Part shown: in pieces, positions 19,026-29,850 of the stretch
Layout of the letters: each line of letters starts with the position of its first letter
How positions within the stretch are numbered: position 1 is the stretch's first letter
Assembly: GCF_009811415.1 (NCBI RefSeq)
Contig: NZ_BLIG01000019.1
Span: 62,001 to 126,000, forward strand
DNA length: 64,000 bases
Direction: 5' to 3'
Source of the DNA: Alteromonas sp. KUL106
GTDB taxonomy: Bacteria > Pseudomonadota > Gammaproteobacteria > Enterobacterales > Alteromonadaceae
Made by a program: the position numbers and the translations under genes
The notes under the pieces: generated by a model
Told to the model about the DNA's origin: nothing
The model's database searches: none
Seen by the model: the letters and a program-made list of their open reading frames with translations, nothing else

Positions 19026-19054
19026 TGCCTGACCTATGTCAGGCATTTTTTTTT
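19026..19054 (+). terminator. Plus-strand terminator overlapping the gshA 3' end
   Basis: TGCCTGAC/GTCAGGCA with loop CTAT, then nine T, in plus orientation. Both flanking genes are on the minus strand; the last gshA codons are read through it. It could stop an antisense transcript, or be chance. Confidence 0.5.
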
Positions 19055-20637
19055 GCCGGGGCTTCCGCGAAATAATCACGAATGAATGTATCAAAGTCTT
19101 TTACATCAGCCGCTTCTATTTCTTTTTGAGCAGCAAATGACCGTTCAGCCTGCGCTGTGAATCCCGCAGCATCTGTATCGTTATATGCAAAAGACTTCAT
19201 CTCCGTTTGATACGCACGGGCTAGCTCTAACCCCAACGCGCCATTATCCTTATCACCCTCTAATAAGGAAGCAAGCAGCTTTCCTGAAGGTGTTAAATCT
19301 GAGTTCTGCACTTTCTCGAATTCTGTTTTAACCGCTTGTGAATAACGAGACGTCTCGTTAGCTAAATCGAGTAGTTCAGCCGCTTGTTCGAAGGACTTAA
19401 ATAGCGAACCACACCAGTCAGGTAACGAAATATTTTCACCGGCATTTTGCAGCAGCAAATCAGGGCTTCGCCCCTCTAATACCACTTTGTTCATGTTCTC
19501 TTTCGCTTCTTTAAGCTGCGCTTCATCTAATTCAGGACTTGGCATCAGCAAGCACGTTACTAAAAACACATCTAAGAAATCGAACTGCGTCTGTGAAATA
19601 CCTATGGCTGAAAACGGATTGACGTCTAAAGCACGAACTTCAATATAACTGATACCGCGACGCACTAAAGCGTCTGTTGGTTTTTCCATAGACTGAGTAG
19701 GCTGTTTTGGACGAATTGGTGAATACAGTTCATTTTCAATTTGAATAATGTTGCGACTCAGTTGCTGATAGTTCCCCTCTTCTCCAGCAGCGAACTGGCT
19801 AAAACGCGAAGATGGTGTATTCATCGCATCGCGCAATAAAGTGACATAGTTGTCTAGCTTGTTGTAACAAATTTTAAGCGACGACTGCTCTGCACTGGTG
19901 TAGCCTAAATCACTCATGCGCAGTGATGTTGCATGTGGCATATAAACAGTGCCTTTACCTACCTTCTTAAAAGGTAGCGCATGCTGCTTTCCTTTTAAGA
20001 ACGAACCGCATAGTGCTGGAGATGCTCCATAAAGATAAGGAATAAGCCAACAAAGACGACGGTAGTTGCGGATCAAACCAAAGTAGTCGGCTGAAGTTTG
20101 CTCTTGAGAATGTTCTTTGCCGTTTAATTCCGCCCACAGCTTCCAAAAAGATTCGGGCAGAGAAAAATTGAAATGCACACCAGCAATTGCCTGCATCATG
20201 CTACCGTAACGGTTTTTCAGGCCAATCCGGTATACACGCTTCATCTTACCCACATTTGATTCACCAAAATAGGCGATGGGAATGTGTGCTTCATCATCAA
20301 TGAAGCATGGCATGCTAAGAGGCCAAATTTGCTCGTCGCCGATATTATCGATAACGAATTTATGGATATCTTTTAACTGAGAAATCGTTTTGGCGGCACT
20401 ATTCTCTGGCGGCGTAATAAACTCAAGCAATGATTCAGAAAAGTCGGTGGTGATCGAATCATGGGTTAGCGCCGAACCTAATGGCTTCGGATGAGGTGTT
20501 TGTGCCAACGTACCATTTGGATTTATACGAAGGGCTTCGCGCTCAACACCACGCTTAATATCTTTTAGCGCAGCGAGAAATTCGGGTGACTTTAGCGCGG
20601 TAACACGCGCTTCAAAACGGGAAGAGTCTACAGTCAA
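19039..20637 (-). CDS. gshA: Glutamate-cysteine ligase
   Basis: First step of glutathione synthesis, gamma-glutamylcysteine from Glu, Cys and ATP; E. coli-type GshA family. Motifs: KRGVEREALRINPNG, TTDFSESLLEFITPP, AGVHFNFSLPESFW, RNYRRLCWLIPYLYGASPA, RGISYIEVRALDVNPF. 532 aa, slightly longer than E. coli (518). The start appears to be TTG at 20637; no in-frame ATG lies near the conserved N-terminus. The last codons (PAKKNA) overlap a plus-strand terminator-like hairpin. Confidence 0.95.
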   Translation of the reverse strand: MTVDSSRFEARVTALKSPEFLAALKDIKRGVEREALRINPNGTLAQTPHPKPLGSALTHDSITTDFSESLLEFITPPENSAAKTISQLKDIHKFVIDNIGDEQIWPLSMPCFIDDEAHIPIAYFGESNVGKMKRVYRIGLKNRYGSMMQAIAGVHFNFSLPESFWKLWAELNGKEHSQEQTSADYFGLIRNYRRLCWLIPYLYGASPALCGSFLKGKQHALPFKKVGKGTVYMPHATSLRMSDLGYTSAEQSSLKICYNKLDNYVTLLRDAMNTPSSRFSQFAAGEEGNYQQLSRNIIQIENELYSPIRPKQPTQSMEKPTDALVRRGISYIEVRALDVNPFSAIGISQTQFDFLDVFLVTCLLMPSPELDEAQLKEAKENMNKVVLEGRSPDLLLQNAGENISLPDWCGSLFKSFEQAAELLDLANETSRYSQAVKTEFEKVQNSDLTPSGKLLASLLEGDKDNGALGLELARAYQTEMKSFAYNDTDAAGFTAQAERSFAAQKEIEAADVKDFDTFIRDYFAEAPAKKNA

Positions 20638-20711
20638 AATGGTGGTCCGTTATGTCAATATTGCCCCCATTTATGGGGGGCAATAATATAAATTCAACAA
20701 AAATTAATCTA

Positions 20712-23582
20712 TCAGTTTAACGTTTCTCGAGAGTTATTCTCTACTGACAACTCGATAATTGGCATTGATAGCGCGTTTAACTGGGGCAAAATTTTTGCTT
20801 TGTCGCCCACTACAATAATTTGCATCTTGTCGAGATTCAAATATTGCTTTGCCAGTTCATCCATCGTTTTCTTATCAATGTGATTGATAATAGCAAGCTG
20901 CTCTTCTCGATAGCCTTTCTCTAGACCATAGCTCAGTAGTTGTCTTAAAAAACGTGCTTTACTGGTTGGCGTTTCAAATTCAAGTGCATCGCTTAAAGTA
21001 AATGCATTGCGCATAAACGCAATCTCATCCTCGGTTACGCCCTCGGTGCGGTAGCGAGTAATCTCTTTTAAAATTTCCGCAATACCCTCAGCTGTATTGG
21101 CAGCGGTAAGATCAGTACTGACTTCAAACCAACCTAACGTTTTACCGCCAACGAAACCACTGTTCGCACCGTAAGTGAAACCTTTGTCTTCCCGCAGGTT
21201 TAAATTAATACGGCTATTAAATGCCCCCCCTAACGGGAAGTTCATGAGGCGAGATTTAAAGTGATCACCCGTTGCATCAAAGGGTAAACTTTTATCAACA
21301 ATATAAACTACTGACTGCACCGCTTCAGGGCTATCGACTAAGAAAATTTGATTTTCGTCATATTTGGGAAAATCACTGTAATCAGCAAAATCATAAGTGT
21401 TGCCCTGCCATTGACCAATAAAATCTAGCGTATGCACCATGGCTTGTTTGGACAGGTTGCCAACAGCCACAATGCTCGCCTTGTCTGGTGAGTAGTATTT
21501 GGTGTAAAAGTTTTTTACATCTTCTAATTTAATATTTTGCACCGTCTCTAACGTGCCTTCGTCAGGCAAGCTAACACGGTTTTCTTCGCCAAATAAAATA
21601 AGGTCTCGTGCTCGTCGCGCCAAGCTAGACGGCGTTTTGGCTTGTTGCTGTAGCCCTTGTATCACACGCTCTTTCATACGCGCGAAATCTTCTTCGTTGA
21701 ACGCCGGATTGAACAACTTCTCTTTCAACAATGCTAACGTTTTGTCTAAATGCTTGGTAAGTGTCGACACATAAACTTGTGAATATCGACCTGCTGTGCT
21801 GAAACGAATGGCACTTCCTAACTTTGCAAGTTCGCTGGCCAGCGCTTCGTTACTGTAATTTTTCGTTGTTTCATTCATCAGCAACGCAGTAAGGTAAGCG
21901 GTACCCGCTTTACCTTCAGGGTCCAATAGCATACCGCCATCCATTCCTATGGTAAGCGTTACGGTGGGTGTCTCAGTACTGGTTACGCCCAGCACCTCAA
22001 TACCATTAGCGAGCTCAGCTTCCCAAAAATCAGGGACTTCAACAACTGGCGCTTCACCCGCTTCAGGCATTACGCTTCTATCAAAGCTTGAGGGCGCGCT
22101 GGTAAACACCTCCTCATCGTTCACTTCAGTCGGTGCAATCTCAATTTTTCGAACGGGGCGTTCAAAGGTTTGCTCAGCTGCAGCCAGTTGAACTTGCCCT
22201 TTGGGTACGACACTTAACACCACGCTATTCGCATCTTTAATATATTTATTGTATACACGCATTACATCATCGGCCGTCACCGCGTTATAGCGCTCAATGT
22301 CTTCAGCAATCAAGTCAGGTGTTTGATAAAAAGTTTCATTTGCTGCAAGCGCCGACACTTTGCCCGACACACTCTGTAAACCAAATACCGTTCGCGCTTC
22401 AATTTGCCCTTTAGTACGGGCTAAATCATCTGGTGTCACACCCCGAGTTTCAAACTCTTTTAGCGTTTCATTCAGCACATTCTCAAGTGTTGACAGCGAA
22501 GTGATTTTGGCCGGGTTAGCCAAGGCGAGTAACTGAAATTCACAAGCAAGTTCGCGGCAAGGATGGGACACTACCGCTTGCACCGCGATGCCTTCTTTTA
22601 CTAAGTTTTTGTAAAACAGTGATGTTTTTCCACCGCCCAGAATATCGGCAAGAACGTCCAACGGCGCTTCGTCTTCATGGCGCCCATAAACGGTAGGAAA
22701 AGTAATTTGTAAGAGCGGTAAATGCACTTTGTCTTCTAAGGTAATGTAGCGCGTTTCTTCAAGCATCGCTGGCTGAGGTTTGGGCTCCTCTACTTCTGGA
22801 CCTGCTGGAATTTCGCCGAAGTATTTTTCAACCCATGCTTTCGTTTTTGCGACATTGATATCACCACCAATGGTAAGCACGGCGTTATTAGGGCCATACC
22901 AGCGTTTAAAAAACGCTTTTAGGTCGTTAACGTTTACCCGGTCAAGGTCTTCTACGTAGCCTATGGTCATCCATGAATACGGGTGTCCTTCTGGATAAAG
23001 CGCCTCTCCATTGAGTTCAAAACGAAGCCCATAGGGCTGGTTATCCACCCGCTGTGCGCGTTCATTCTTAACCGTCTCTCTTTGGTTTTCAAACTTGGTT
23101 TGGTCTACCGCTTCAAGAAGGTAACCCATTCGGTCCGACTCTAGCCATAGCACCTTTTCTAACTGATTAGCCGGCACCGTCTCAAAATAGTTAGTACGAT
23201 CGGTATTGGTTGTCCCATTTAAGTTACCGCCAGATTCGGTAATCACTTTGAAATGCTGCTCGTCGGCGACGTGTTTCGAACCTTGAAACATCATGTGCTC
23301 AAAGAAGTGAGCAAAGCCAGATTTTCCTACCTCTTCTCTTGCCGAACCTACGTGATAGGTAACATCTACGTGAACAAGGGGATCAGAATGATCTTCGTGA
23401 AGTATCACGGTCAATCCGTTCTCCAATTTGTACTTTTCATAGGGTATGGAAACGGCATTTGACGCGATGTCCTGAGTCGCAGCGTCGCTCTGTGCGCGCT
23501 CTATTGACGCGTGCTGACATGCAGCGACAAACATAACACCTATAATAAGGCTAAGAGTACGTAGGGTCAGTTTTCCTGACAT
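20712..23582 (-). CDS. M16-family zinc metallopeptidase, lipoprotein
   Basis: Pitrilysin-like protease with two M16 units in one chain (956 aa). A lipoprotein signal ends in VAAC (residues 19-22). The zinc motif HFFEH (in SGFAHFFEHMMFQGS, about residue 90) is intact, with the distal Glu region following (NERAQRVDNQPYG). The second unit (about 500-930) lacks the HxxEH motif, as is normal for inactive partner halves. It probably degrades small peptides in the periplasm. Single gene, 75 bp upstream of gshA on the same strand. Confidence 0.92.
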   Translation of the reverse strand: MSGKLTLRTLSLIIGVMFVAACQHASIERAQSDAATQDIASNAVSIPYEKYKLENGLTVILHEDHSDPLVHVDVTYHVGSAREEVGKSGFAHFFEHMMFQGSKHVADEQHFKVITESGGNLNGTTNTDRTNYFETVPANQLEKVLWLESDRMGYLLEAVDQTKFENQRETVKNERAQRVDNQPYGLRFELNGEALYPEGHPYSWMTIGYVEDLDRVNVNDLKAFFKRWYGPNNAVLTIGGDINVAKTKAWVEKYFGEIPAGPEVEEPKPQPAMLEETRYITLEDKVHLPLLQITFPTVYGRHEDEAPLDVLADILGGGKTSLFYKNLVKEGIAVQAVVSHPCRELACEFQLLALANPAKITSLSTLENVLNETLKEFETRGVTPDDLARTKGQIEARTVFGLQSVSGKVSALAANETFYQTPDLIAEDIERYNAVTADDVMRVYNKYIKDANSVVLSVVPKGQVQLAAAEQTFERPVRKIEIAPTEVNDEEVFTSAPSSFDRSVMPEAGEAPVVEVPDFWEAELANGIEVLGVTSTETPTVTLTIGMDGGMLLDPEGKAGTAYLTALLMNETTKNYSNEALASELAKLGSAIRFSTAGRYSQVYVSTLTKHLDKTLALLKEKLFNPAFNEEDFARMKERVIQGLQQQAKTPSSLARRARDLILFGEENRVSLPDEGTLETVQNIKLEDVKNFYTKYYSPDKASIVAVGNLSKQAMVHTLDFIGQWQGNTYDFADYSDFPKYDENQIFLVDSPEAVQSVVYIVDKSLPFDATGDHFKSRLMNFPLGGAFNSRINLNLREDKGFTYGANSGFVGGKTLGWFEVSTDLTAANTAEGIAEILKEITRYRTEGVTEDEIAFMRNAFTLSDALEFETPTSKARFLRQLLSYGLEKGYREEQLAIINHIDKKTMDELAKQYLNLDKMQIIVVGDKAKILPQLNALSMPIIELSVENNSRETLN

Positions 23583-23893
23583 GATGATTCCTTTTAAAAT
23601 AACAACGTATTTTCGCTAGGCACGTTTTCATTAGCAGTTTGAGTGCTAGAGGCATTGATAACGTCAGCCACTTTTTTGCTGTCGCGAATTGTCGAAGATT
23701 ACCAGACTTTTTAGCGCTTTACCTGTTTGGACTTTGCTATGATTGTATTAATTTATGTATTTCTGAAATACACTTGCGCGACAAAGTCTTCATAATTTAG
23801 GTTTTGACCCTTTTATCAAGGCAATAAGTAGGTATGGAATAACGAATGGTTTCCATTTGAAATTGAAAACAAGCAGCTTAAAAGGATAGGTGC
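23583..23893. other. Gene-free divergent promoter region
   Basis: 311 bp between the M16 protease and the Hpt gene, which face away from each other. It must hold both promoters. I see no RNA gene, repeat or clear operator in it. Confidence 0.6.
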
Positions 23894-24460
23894 ATGGATC
23901 AGTCAACAACAGTCCTCGATATTGATTTCGGGATGTCTCAGTTAAGCGGTAACAAAAAGCTTTTGTTTACCTTACTAGGCAAGTTCACCGATGAATACCG
24001 TACTCTTGATGCTAGTCTGCAAGCCCATATTGCTAAAGGCGACTTCAACGAGGCCTACTCTCTTGTTCATACGCTCAAGGGTGTAACAGGTAATCTGGGG
24101 TTATTTGCTTTGCACAACGCCAGCAAGCCAATAGAAAGCGCTTTTAGAAATGAAAAGCGCGTGGCTGATGAGTATCCAGCTTTTTTGGCTTTACTCAATG
24201 AAACCATCACGGCTGTAGATACACTTATTCAAGAACCCGAGGCTGGTGTATCTTCTCAAACTTCGGCAACGGGGGCCGCTGCAGAACAAGCTCGAAAACA
24301 GTTAATGGCGGCTTTAAAAGCTAGCGAATTCATTGCGCAAGATAAACTGGACGCGTGGCTCGACGCGCTTTCATTACCCCAAGAAAAGCGCGCCGCCATC
24401 GTAGATGCAGTTGATGAACTTGACTACGAAGAAGCCATTTCTGAGTTAGAAAATAGCTAG
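23894..24460 (+). CDS. Hpt-domain phosphotransfer protein
   Basis: Free-standing histidine phosphotransfer protein of 188 aa. The Hpt domain (about residues 15-110) carries the phospho-acceptor motif HTLKGVTGNLG, with the acceptor His at about residue 59. The C-terminal 70 residues are helical, acidic and not recognised. It should pass phosphate between a hybrid sensor kinase and a response regulator, neither of which is in the window. The ATG follows AAAGGA. Its stop TAG shares a base with the GTG of the next gene, so the two are coupled. Confidence 0.82.
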   Translation: MDQSTTVLDIDFGMSQLSGNKKLLFTLLGKFTDEYRTLDASLQAHIAKGDFNEAYSLVHTLKGVTGNLGLFALHNASKPIESAFRNEKRVADEYPAFLALLNETITAVDTLIQEPEAGVSSQTSATGAAAEQARKQLMAALKASEFIAQDKLDAWLDALSLPQEKRAAIVDAVDELDYEEAISELENS

Positions 24461-25227
24461 TGCAATCTATTCCTATTATCTTTGAGGACAATAACGTTCT
24501 CATTGTAAACAAGCCTGTAGGCATAGCTATGCACGACGTCGTTGATGAAAACGGCGCAGATCAAGATGGTGTCAAGAATACAACAGAAAGCGACCGCTCA
24601 GGTTTCAGAACAGACGGCATCGTGTCTATTCTAAAAAAACAGGTTTCATTGGAAGAGTTGCACCTATGCCATCGCTTAGATACCGGTACGTCGGGCTGTT
24701 TGTGTCTTGCTAAAAACGCGACCGTGGCCGCAGAGATTGGCGAACTGTTCTCATCAAGGCGTGTCAGCAAATACTACTTAGCGCTAAGCAATCACAAGCC
24801 GAAAAAGAAACAAGGCTTAATAATAGGCGATATGAAAAATCGCCGAGGCGGCCAGCGTATTTTGCTCAAAACCCAAGAAAATCCGGCTATCACTCAGTTT
24901 TTTAGTCGCGCGGCTAAACCAGGAACGCGAGGCTTTATCGTTAAGCCTCACTCTGGGAAAACGCATCAAATTCGTGTTGCGCTTAAAAGCATTGGCGCTC
25001 CCATTTTAGGTGATATGCTTTATGGCGGTGCGACGTCAGACAGATTGTATCTTCATTCGTGGCATATGCGCCTTCCTTTGTCTTCTGGTGAAGTATCGGT
25101 TACTGCACCTTTCGATACAGGTGAAGTGATTAACGATGAAGAGGTGCAGGATTGGTATCACGGGCTCAATGCGCCAGAGACTTACCCATGGCCTTCCCTG
25201 CCCGCACGCTTTTTGCTCGTTTCCTAA
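24460..25227 (+). CDS. RluA-family RNA pseudouridine synthase
   Basis: Pseudouridine synthase of the RluA/RsuA-like fold. The catalytic motif HRLDTGTSGCLCLAKN is present (Asp of RLD), followed by KYYLALSNHKPKK and the C-terminal PHSGKTHQIRVALKSIGAPILGD signature. No S4 domain precedes it, so it belongs to the short RluA-like group; the exact RNA target is not clear. 255 aa. The start is GTG at 24460, overlapping the previous stop by one base. Confidence 0.88.
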   Translation: MQSIPIIFEDNNVLIVNKPVGIAMHDVVDENGADQDGVKNTTESDRSGFRTDGIVSILKKQVSLEELHLCHRLDTGTSGCLCLAKNATVAAEIGELFSSRRVSKYYLALSNHKPKKKQGLIIGDMKNRRGGQRILLKTQENPAITQFFSRAAKPGTRGFIVKPHSGKTHQIRVALKSIGAPILGDMLYGGATSDRLYLHSWHMRLPLSSGEVSVTAPFDTGEVINDEEVQDWYHGLNAPETYPWPSLPARFLLVS

Positions 25228-25311
25228 AAGAAAGTGTTCTGTTGTGATTAGCCAGATACACGTAAATAACCCAATTAAATAATAACCAAATATAGTGTTT
25301 GATAGAGACTT

Positions 25312-26253
25312 ATGGGTAAACTTCACATAGTCGGTGGCGGTGCCATAGGTAGCCTAATTGCTGCGAGCGCCCAGAAAAACGGCGTTCCGTATGAGTGCTA
25401 CCCTAGAGATAGGAAAACCATGCCTACCTACGCCCACTGGCTAGATGGCCAAACCATTACGCTGAAACCTGCCACACCTTCGCCTTGTTTGCTAACCCAA
25501 AGTGACGTGCTGATCTTTCCTCTCAAGGTCTATCAACTTAACGCTGCCCTATTGCAGTGGCTTCCCCATCTCACACAGAAACCTACGGTTATACTGCTTC
25601 ACAATGGTATGGGTGGGCACGAAGTCGCAAAAGATCTATTAGGCGGCGATTATCCGCTGCTTCTTGCCACAACGAGTCACGGCGCGTTAAAAGTTAGTAC
25701 ATCGAGCGGTGGTTTTCATGTGAAGTATACTGGCGTTGGTGCAACGCAAATTGGCGCGCCTAATTTAGACAAGCCTATATCTCAAACGCTGTCTGCCCTT
25801 TCAAAGGAAGCGCCTCAGCTTGCCAACGCGATAGCTACGTTAGATAAAACTCTTCCCCCAGTGCAATACCAACGTAATATTCTAAAAGCATTGTGGACGA
25901 AGCTTTCCATTAATGCCGTAATTAACCCATTGACGGCGATTTACAATATTCAAAATAAATTTATTGTTAACTCTGAATTTGAACAAAGCCGCAACGCAAT
26001 CTGTAATGAGTTCACCCAAGTGGCGAATGCGTATGGGTTAGATTTTGATGCACAAACAGTGCATGAAAACGTGCTGTCGGTAGCCAACGCCACCGGAGAG
26101 AACTACTCGAGCATGCATCAGGACGTGGCTCACGGTAGGCAGACAGAAATAGACGCCATTAACGGTTACATCGTAGATATGGCAATGAAAAAGGGTATTC
26201 CCGTTCCCGAGAATACCCTTTTAGTGAAGCGTGTTAAGGCCCTTAGCGTCTAA
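25312..26253 (+). CDS. panE: 2-dehydropantoate 2-reductase
   Basis: NADPH-dependent ketopantoate reductase of pantothenate (coenzyme A) synthesis. Rossmann motif HIVGGGAIGSLIA at the N-terminus; ILKALWTKLSINAVINPLTAI and MHQDVAHGRQTEIDAINGYI in the C-terminal domain include the catalytic Lys and the conserved Glu (TEID). 313 aa, usual size. It lies 84 bp after the pseudouridine synthase and may share its transcript. Confidence 0.93.
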   Translation: MGKLHIVGGGAIGSLIAASAQKNGVPYECYPRDRKTMPTYAHWLDGQTITLKPATPSPCLLTQSDVLIFPLKVYQLNAALLQWLPHLTQKPTVILLHNGMGGHEVAKDLLGGDYPLLLATTSHGALKVSTSSGGFHVKYTGVGATQIGAPNLDKPISQTLSALSKEAPQLANAIATLDKTLPPVQYQRNILKALWTKLSINAVINPLTAIYNIQNKFIVNSEFEQSRNAICNEFTQVANAYGLDFDAQTVHENVLSVANATGENYSSMHQDVAHGRQTEIDAINGYIVDMAMKKGIPVPENTLLVKRVKALSV

Positions 26254-26302
26254 ACGAGGCGCAGACGTACTTTTTAACAAGCAGGTCAACGCTCTTGTTT
26301 AT

Positions 26303-27871
26303 TTACTCTTGTTCACCCGCTTCTTGCGCTTCTTTTGGCGCTTGAGGCTTCATGTGCGGGAACAAGATAACGTCTTTAATCGTAGAGCTATCGGTAAATA
26401 GCATTGCTAGACGGTCAATCCCGATACCTTCACCCGCCGTTGGCGGTAAGCCATATTCAAGAGCGCGGATGTAATCGTCGTCAAAGTGCATGGCTTCATC
26501 ATCGCCAGCGTCTTTTTCTTCAACCTGCTTTGCAAAACGCTCCGCCTGATCTTCAGGGTCGTTAAGCTCGCTAAAACCATTCGCTAATTCACGTCCACCT
26601 ACGAAGAACTCAAAGCGGTCAGTAATGAATGGGTTGTTGTCGTTACGACGTGCAAGCGGCGATACTTCCCACGGATATTCTGTAATAAACGTAGGTTGAA
26701 TAAGCTTCTCTTCCGCTGTCGCTTCGAAGATTTCGCAAAGGTACTTACCCGCACCCCATATACCGTCAACGTCAGGCTCTTTAATGTGAAGCTGTTTTGC
26801 CATTGCTTTTAGCGCGTCAAGGTTCGCCTCTGGGTCGCGGATAGCTTCCTCATTCGCTTCTGGCCAGTACTTAAGAATAGCTTCGCCCATGCTAAGGCGG
26901 TCAAACGGCTTACCAAAATCGTATTCAACTTCAGACGTGACATTACCTTCAGCGTCTTTTGTTGTGTTTTTGATGATGCTTGTGCCAAGAATATCTTCCG
27001 CCAACGTGCGCAGCATATCTTCTGTAAGGTTCATCAGGTCATTGTAGTCAGCATACGCTTGGTAGAACTCAAGCATGGTGAACTCTGGGTTATGACGTGT
27101 TGATAAGCCTTCATTACGGAAGTTACGGTTAATTTCGAACACGCGCTCAAAACCACCAACCACTAAACGCTTAAGGTAAAGCTCAGGGGCTATACGTAGA
27201 TACATATCAATATCTAACGCATTGTGGTGGGTTACAAACGGCTTTGCCGTCGCGCCACCAGGAATAACCTGCAGCATTGGCGTTTCTACTTCTAAGTAGT
27301 CACGCTTCGTGAGGTAGTTGCGAATGCCATTCACGATCTTGCTGCGGATCATAAAAGTTTTGCGGGTTTGTTCGCTTGTGATCAAATCAACATAACGCTG
27401 GCGATACTTGGTTTCCTGGTCGCTCAAACCGTGGAATTTTTCAGGCAATGGACGAAGTGCTTTGGTTAGCAACTCGTATTGCTCCATGTTCACGTAAAGG
27501 TCGCCTTTACCTGACTTATGCAGGTCACCCGCCACGCCAATAATGTCACCAATATCTAGAGCACCATATTTTGCTTTAAGGTTTTTTTGCGTGTCTTTAT
27601 CTGCGTATGCCTGAATTCGGCCAGTCATATCTTGAAGCAGCATGAAAGGACCACGCTTTGCCATAATACGGCCAGCGATGCTTACCTTGTTACCCTGCTC
27701 TTGCAACGTTTCTTTGTCGAATTCACCGAACTTAGCTTGAAGCTCATCCGCATAGTTTTCGCGACGGAAGCTGTTTGGGAAACCGTTTGCACGGCACTGC
27801 TCGCGAATAGCTTTTAGCTTAGCACGGCGCTCTGCAATCAATTTGTTATCGTCTGTTTGTTGGTCAGTCAT
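26303..27871 (-). CDS. lysS: Lysyl-tRNA synthetase, class II
   Basis: Charges tRNA-Lys. N-terminal OB-fold ([19 protein letters not shown]), then the class II core: motif 2 region [20 protein letters not shown] and motif 3 near the C-terminus ([20 protein letters not shown], with PHMKPQ following). 522 aa. It begins 23 bp after prfB, and prfB-lysS is the standard order in gammaproteobacteria. Confidence 0.97.
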   Translation of the reverse strand: MTDQQTDDNKLIAERRAKLKAIREQCRANGFPNSFRRENYADELQAKFGEFDKETLQEQGNKVSIAGRIMAKRGPFMLLQDMTGRIQAYADKDTQKNLKAKYGALDIGDIIGVAGDLHKSGKGDLYVNMEQYELLTKALRPLPEKFHGLSDQETKYRQRYVDLITSEQTRKTFMIRSKIVNGIRNYLTKRDYLEVETPMLQVIPGGATAKPFVTHHNALDIDMYLRIAPELYLKRLVVGGFERVFEINRNFRNEGLSTRHNPEFTMLEFYQAYADYNDLMNLTEDMLRTLAEDILGTSIIKNTTKDAEGNVTSEVEYDFGKPFDRLSMGEAILKYWPEANEEAIRDPEANLDALKAMAKQLHIKEPDVDGIWGAGKYLCEIFEATAEEKLIQPTFITEYPWEVSPLARRNDNNPFITDRFEFFVGGRELANGFSELNDPEDQAERFAKQVEEKDAGDDEAMHFDDDYIRALEYGLPPTAGEGIGIDRLAMLFTDSSTIKDVILFPHMKPQAPKEAQEAGEQE

Positions 27872-27894
27872 AACCTTTCACTTCGTTGTTCGGT

Positions 27895-28993
27895 TTACAG
27901 CCCTGATTTCAGGCTGGCTTCAATAAATTTGTCCAAGTCGCCATCTAGCACGGCTTGAGTGTTGCGTGTTTCCACGCCAGTACGCAAATCTTTTATGCGA
28001 GAGTCGTCCAATACGTAAGAACGTATTTGACTTCCCCAGCCGATATCAGACTTGCTGTCTTCCATCGCTTGTTTTTCGGCGTTTTGTTTTTGCAGCTCAA
28101 ACTCATAAAGTTTAGCTTTTAACTGCTTCATCGCCTGATCTTTGTTTTTGTGCTGCGAGCGATCGTTCTGACACTGCACCACTATGCCTGTCGGTTCGTG
28201 AGTAATTCGCACCGCAGAGTCTGTTCTGTTTACGTGCTGACCACCCGCGCCTGATGCGCGATAGGTATCTATACGTAAATCAGACGGGTTAATTTCAATA
28301 TCGATATCGTCATCAATTTCAGGGTATACAAACGCTGATGAAAACGAAGTATGACGACGGTTGCCCGAGTCAAACGGCGATTTACGTACCAAGCGGTGCA
28401 CGCCCGTTTCCGTACGCAGCCATCCAAATGCGTAGTCGCCTTGTACTCGCAACGTTGCACTTTTAATGCCTGCGACTTCACCTTCAGACAATTCAATGAG
28501 CTCGGTTTTGAAGCCGTGGGCTTCGCCCCAACGCAAATACATGCGCAACAGCATATTGGCCCAATCTTGGGCTTCTGTACCGCCTGAACCCGACTGTATA
28601 TCAATATAACAATCGTTTTCATCATTCGGGCCAGAAAACATGCGACGGAACTCAAGCACTTCTAATTGCTCAATCAAGCCTTCAAGTTCACTTTGGGCCT
28701 CAACGAAAGTATCTTCATCTTCGGCTTCAACAGCGAGTTCTACAAGACCTTCAACGTCTTCGGTGCCCTGGTCGAGCTTGTGGATCGTTTCTACAATTTG
28801 CTCTAGGGCCACTTTCTCTTTACCAAGGGCCTGCGCTCTGTCTGGCTCGTTCCAAACGTCAGGACTCTCTAACTCTCGGCTAACTTCTTCTAAACGCTCT
28901 GACTTTGCATCAAAGTCAAAGATACCCCCTAAGCGCTTCAGTGCGCTCGCGGATATCTTTTATCGCATTCATAACGGGGTTTATTTCAAACAT
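27895..28993 (-). CDS. prfB: Peptide chain release factor 2, with programmed +1 frameshift
   Basis: Recognises UGA and UAA stop codons. The gene starts at the ATG at 28993 ([14 protein letters not shown]), reads 25 codons to an in-frame UGA at 28918-28916, and continues in the +1 frame to 27895. The GGQ catalytic motif ([15 protein letters not shown]) and the [13 protein letters not shown] region are present. Full length is about 365 aa. A caller that ignores the shift would start the gene internally near 28812. Confidence 0.97.
28915..28930 (-). promoter_or_regulatory. prfB +1 frameshift signal
   Basis: The canonical order AGGGGG, TAT, CTT, TGA, C is intact on the minus strand: internal Shine-Dalgarno, slippery CUU and poor-context UGA. 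It gives autoregulation by RF2 level. Confidence 0.95.
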
Positions 28994-29273
28994 AGTCCGC
29001 TTATTTCGTTAAAAATTTAAGACCGCGGATAGTACCGAATTTGAAGGAATTTTGATAGGGGTTGGCGCAAATATTGCGACAGTCGTTTTACTTGATTTAA
29101 CGAACACTTTTTCAGCACTAAAGATGAAGTGGACAATTTGGCGGTTCAATCGCTTGCTAAAAGCATTGGTTATTCAGTTTATGCCCATAAACGTATAAAA
29201 GTAGGGTGTTATGCCTTTGAACGTCCCTTGATCCTGCACTGATTTAGCGCAGCTGTGCTCTCTCTGAGAGTGT

Positions 29274-29546
29274 ATGAGCAGCCTTGGGATGGTTCTAAAG
29301 GAAAAATGGAAAAACAATTGGAAAAGTATGTCGCTCAATAATTTATCTTATGCCGTTATCGGCGTACTGCTTGGCCTTTTGGTACTGGCTTTAGGCCAAC
29401 TCGTTGACTGTCAGAATTTAGCCGGCGCTACGATGGCATTGCAATGCCCTAATGGCACGCCGATTTCAAAGCTATGGGTAGTAACTTCAATGCTGATAGC
29501 AGGAAGCGGAATAGCCATGTGGCTATATCGAAATCGCGACCAATAA
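29274..29546 (+). CDS. Small two-helix membrane protein, unknown function
   Basis: Not recognised. Up to 90 aa with two hydrophobic segments (about 27-43, AVIGVLLGLLVLALGQL, and 68-83, LWVVTSMLIAGSGIAMW) joined by a short loop with two cysteines (DCQNLAG, QCPNG), which would lie in the periplasm if the N-terminus is inside. The basic N-terminus (KEKWKNNWK) supports that. Starts at 29274 or 29289 are both possible. Confidence 0.6.
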   Translation: MSSLGMVLKEKWKNNWKSMSLNNLSYAVIGVLLGLLVLALGQLVDCQNLAGATMALQCPNGTPISKLWVVTSMLIAGSGIAMWLYRNRDQ

Positions 29547-29572
29547 GCACTACTACTTACTTATAACTTATC

Positions 29573-29646
29573 GAGACAGGCTTCTCATAAACGTGACAGG
29601 CACCGTAATTTACCTATCGAGACAGTGACTGTTAACATGACAGGCA
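29573..29646 (-). repeat. GACAGGCA repeats downstream of the REP-associated transposase
   Basis: Four copies of GACAG(G) begin at 29575, 29595, 29621 and 29639. Two carry the full GACAGGCA, the reverse complement of the TGCCTGTC units on the other side of the transposase. Confidence 0.7.
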
Positions 29647-29850
29647 TTATTCAGATAAAAGCCAAAAATGTGCTCGAAAGTGGTGAAATTAGCGAATATT
29701 GATAAAAGTTATCTGCCAAAATGAATACAGCAATCGGAAATGCAATAAAAAGTAACTTTTTAGCGCTGAGATAGAGGTATGATAAAACCAGTGAATGCAA
29801 TGAACAATCGTGACAAAGTGTAGTTACGTTAAAAGATGTGTCTTAAAGGC

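Noticed and set aside
28780..28993. prfB as a truncated pseudogene because of the in-frame TGA
   Set aside because: The TGA lies in the canonical programmed frameshift site with its internal Shine-Dalgarno; the gene is intact.
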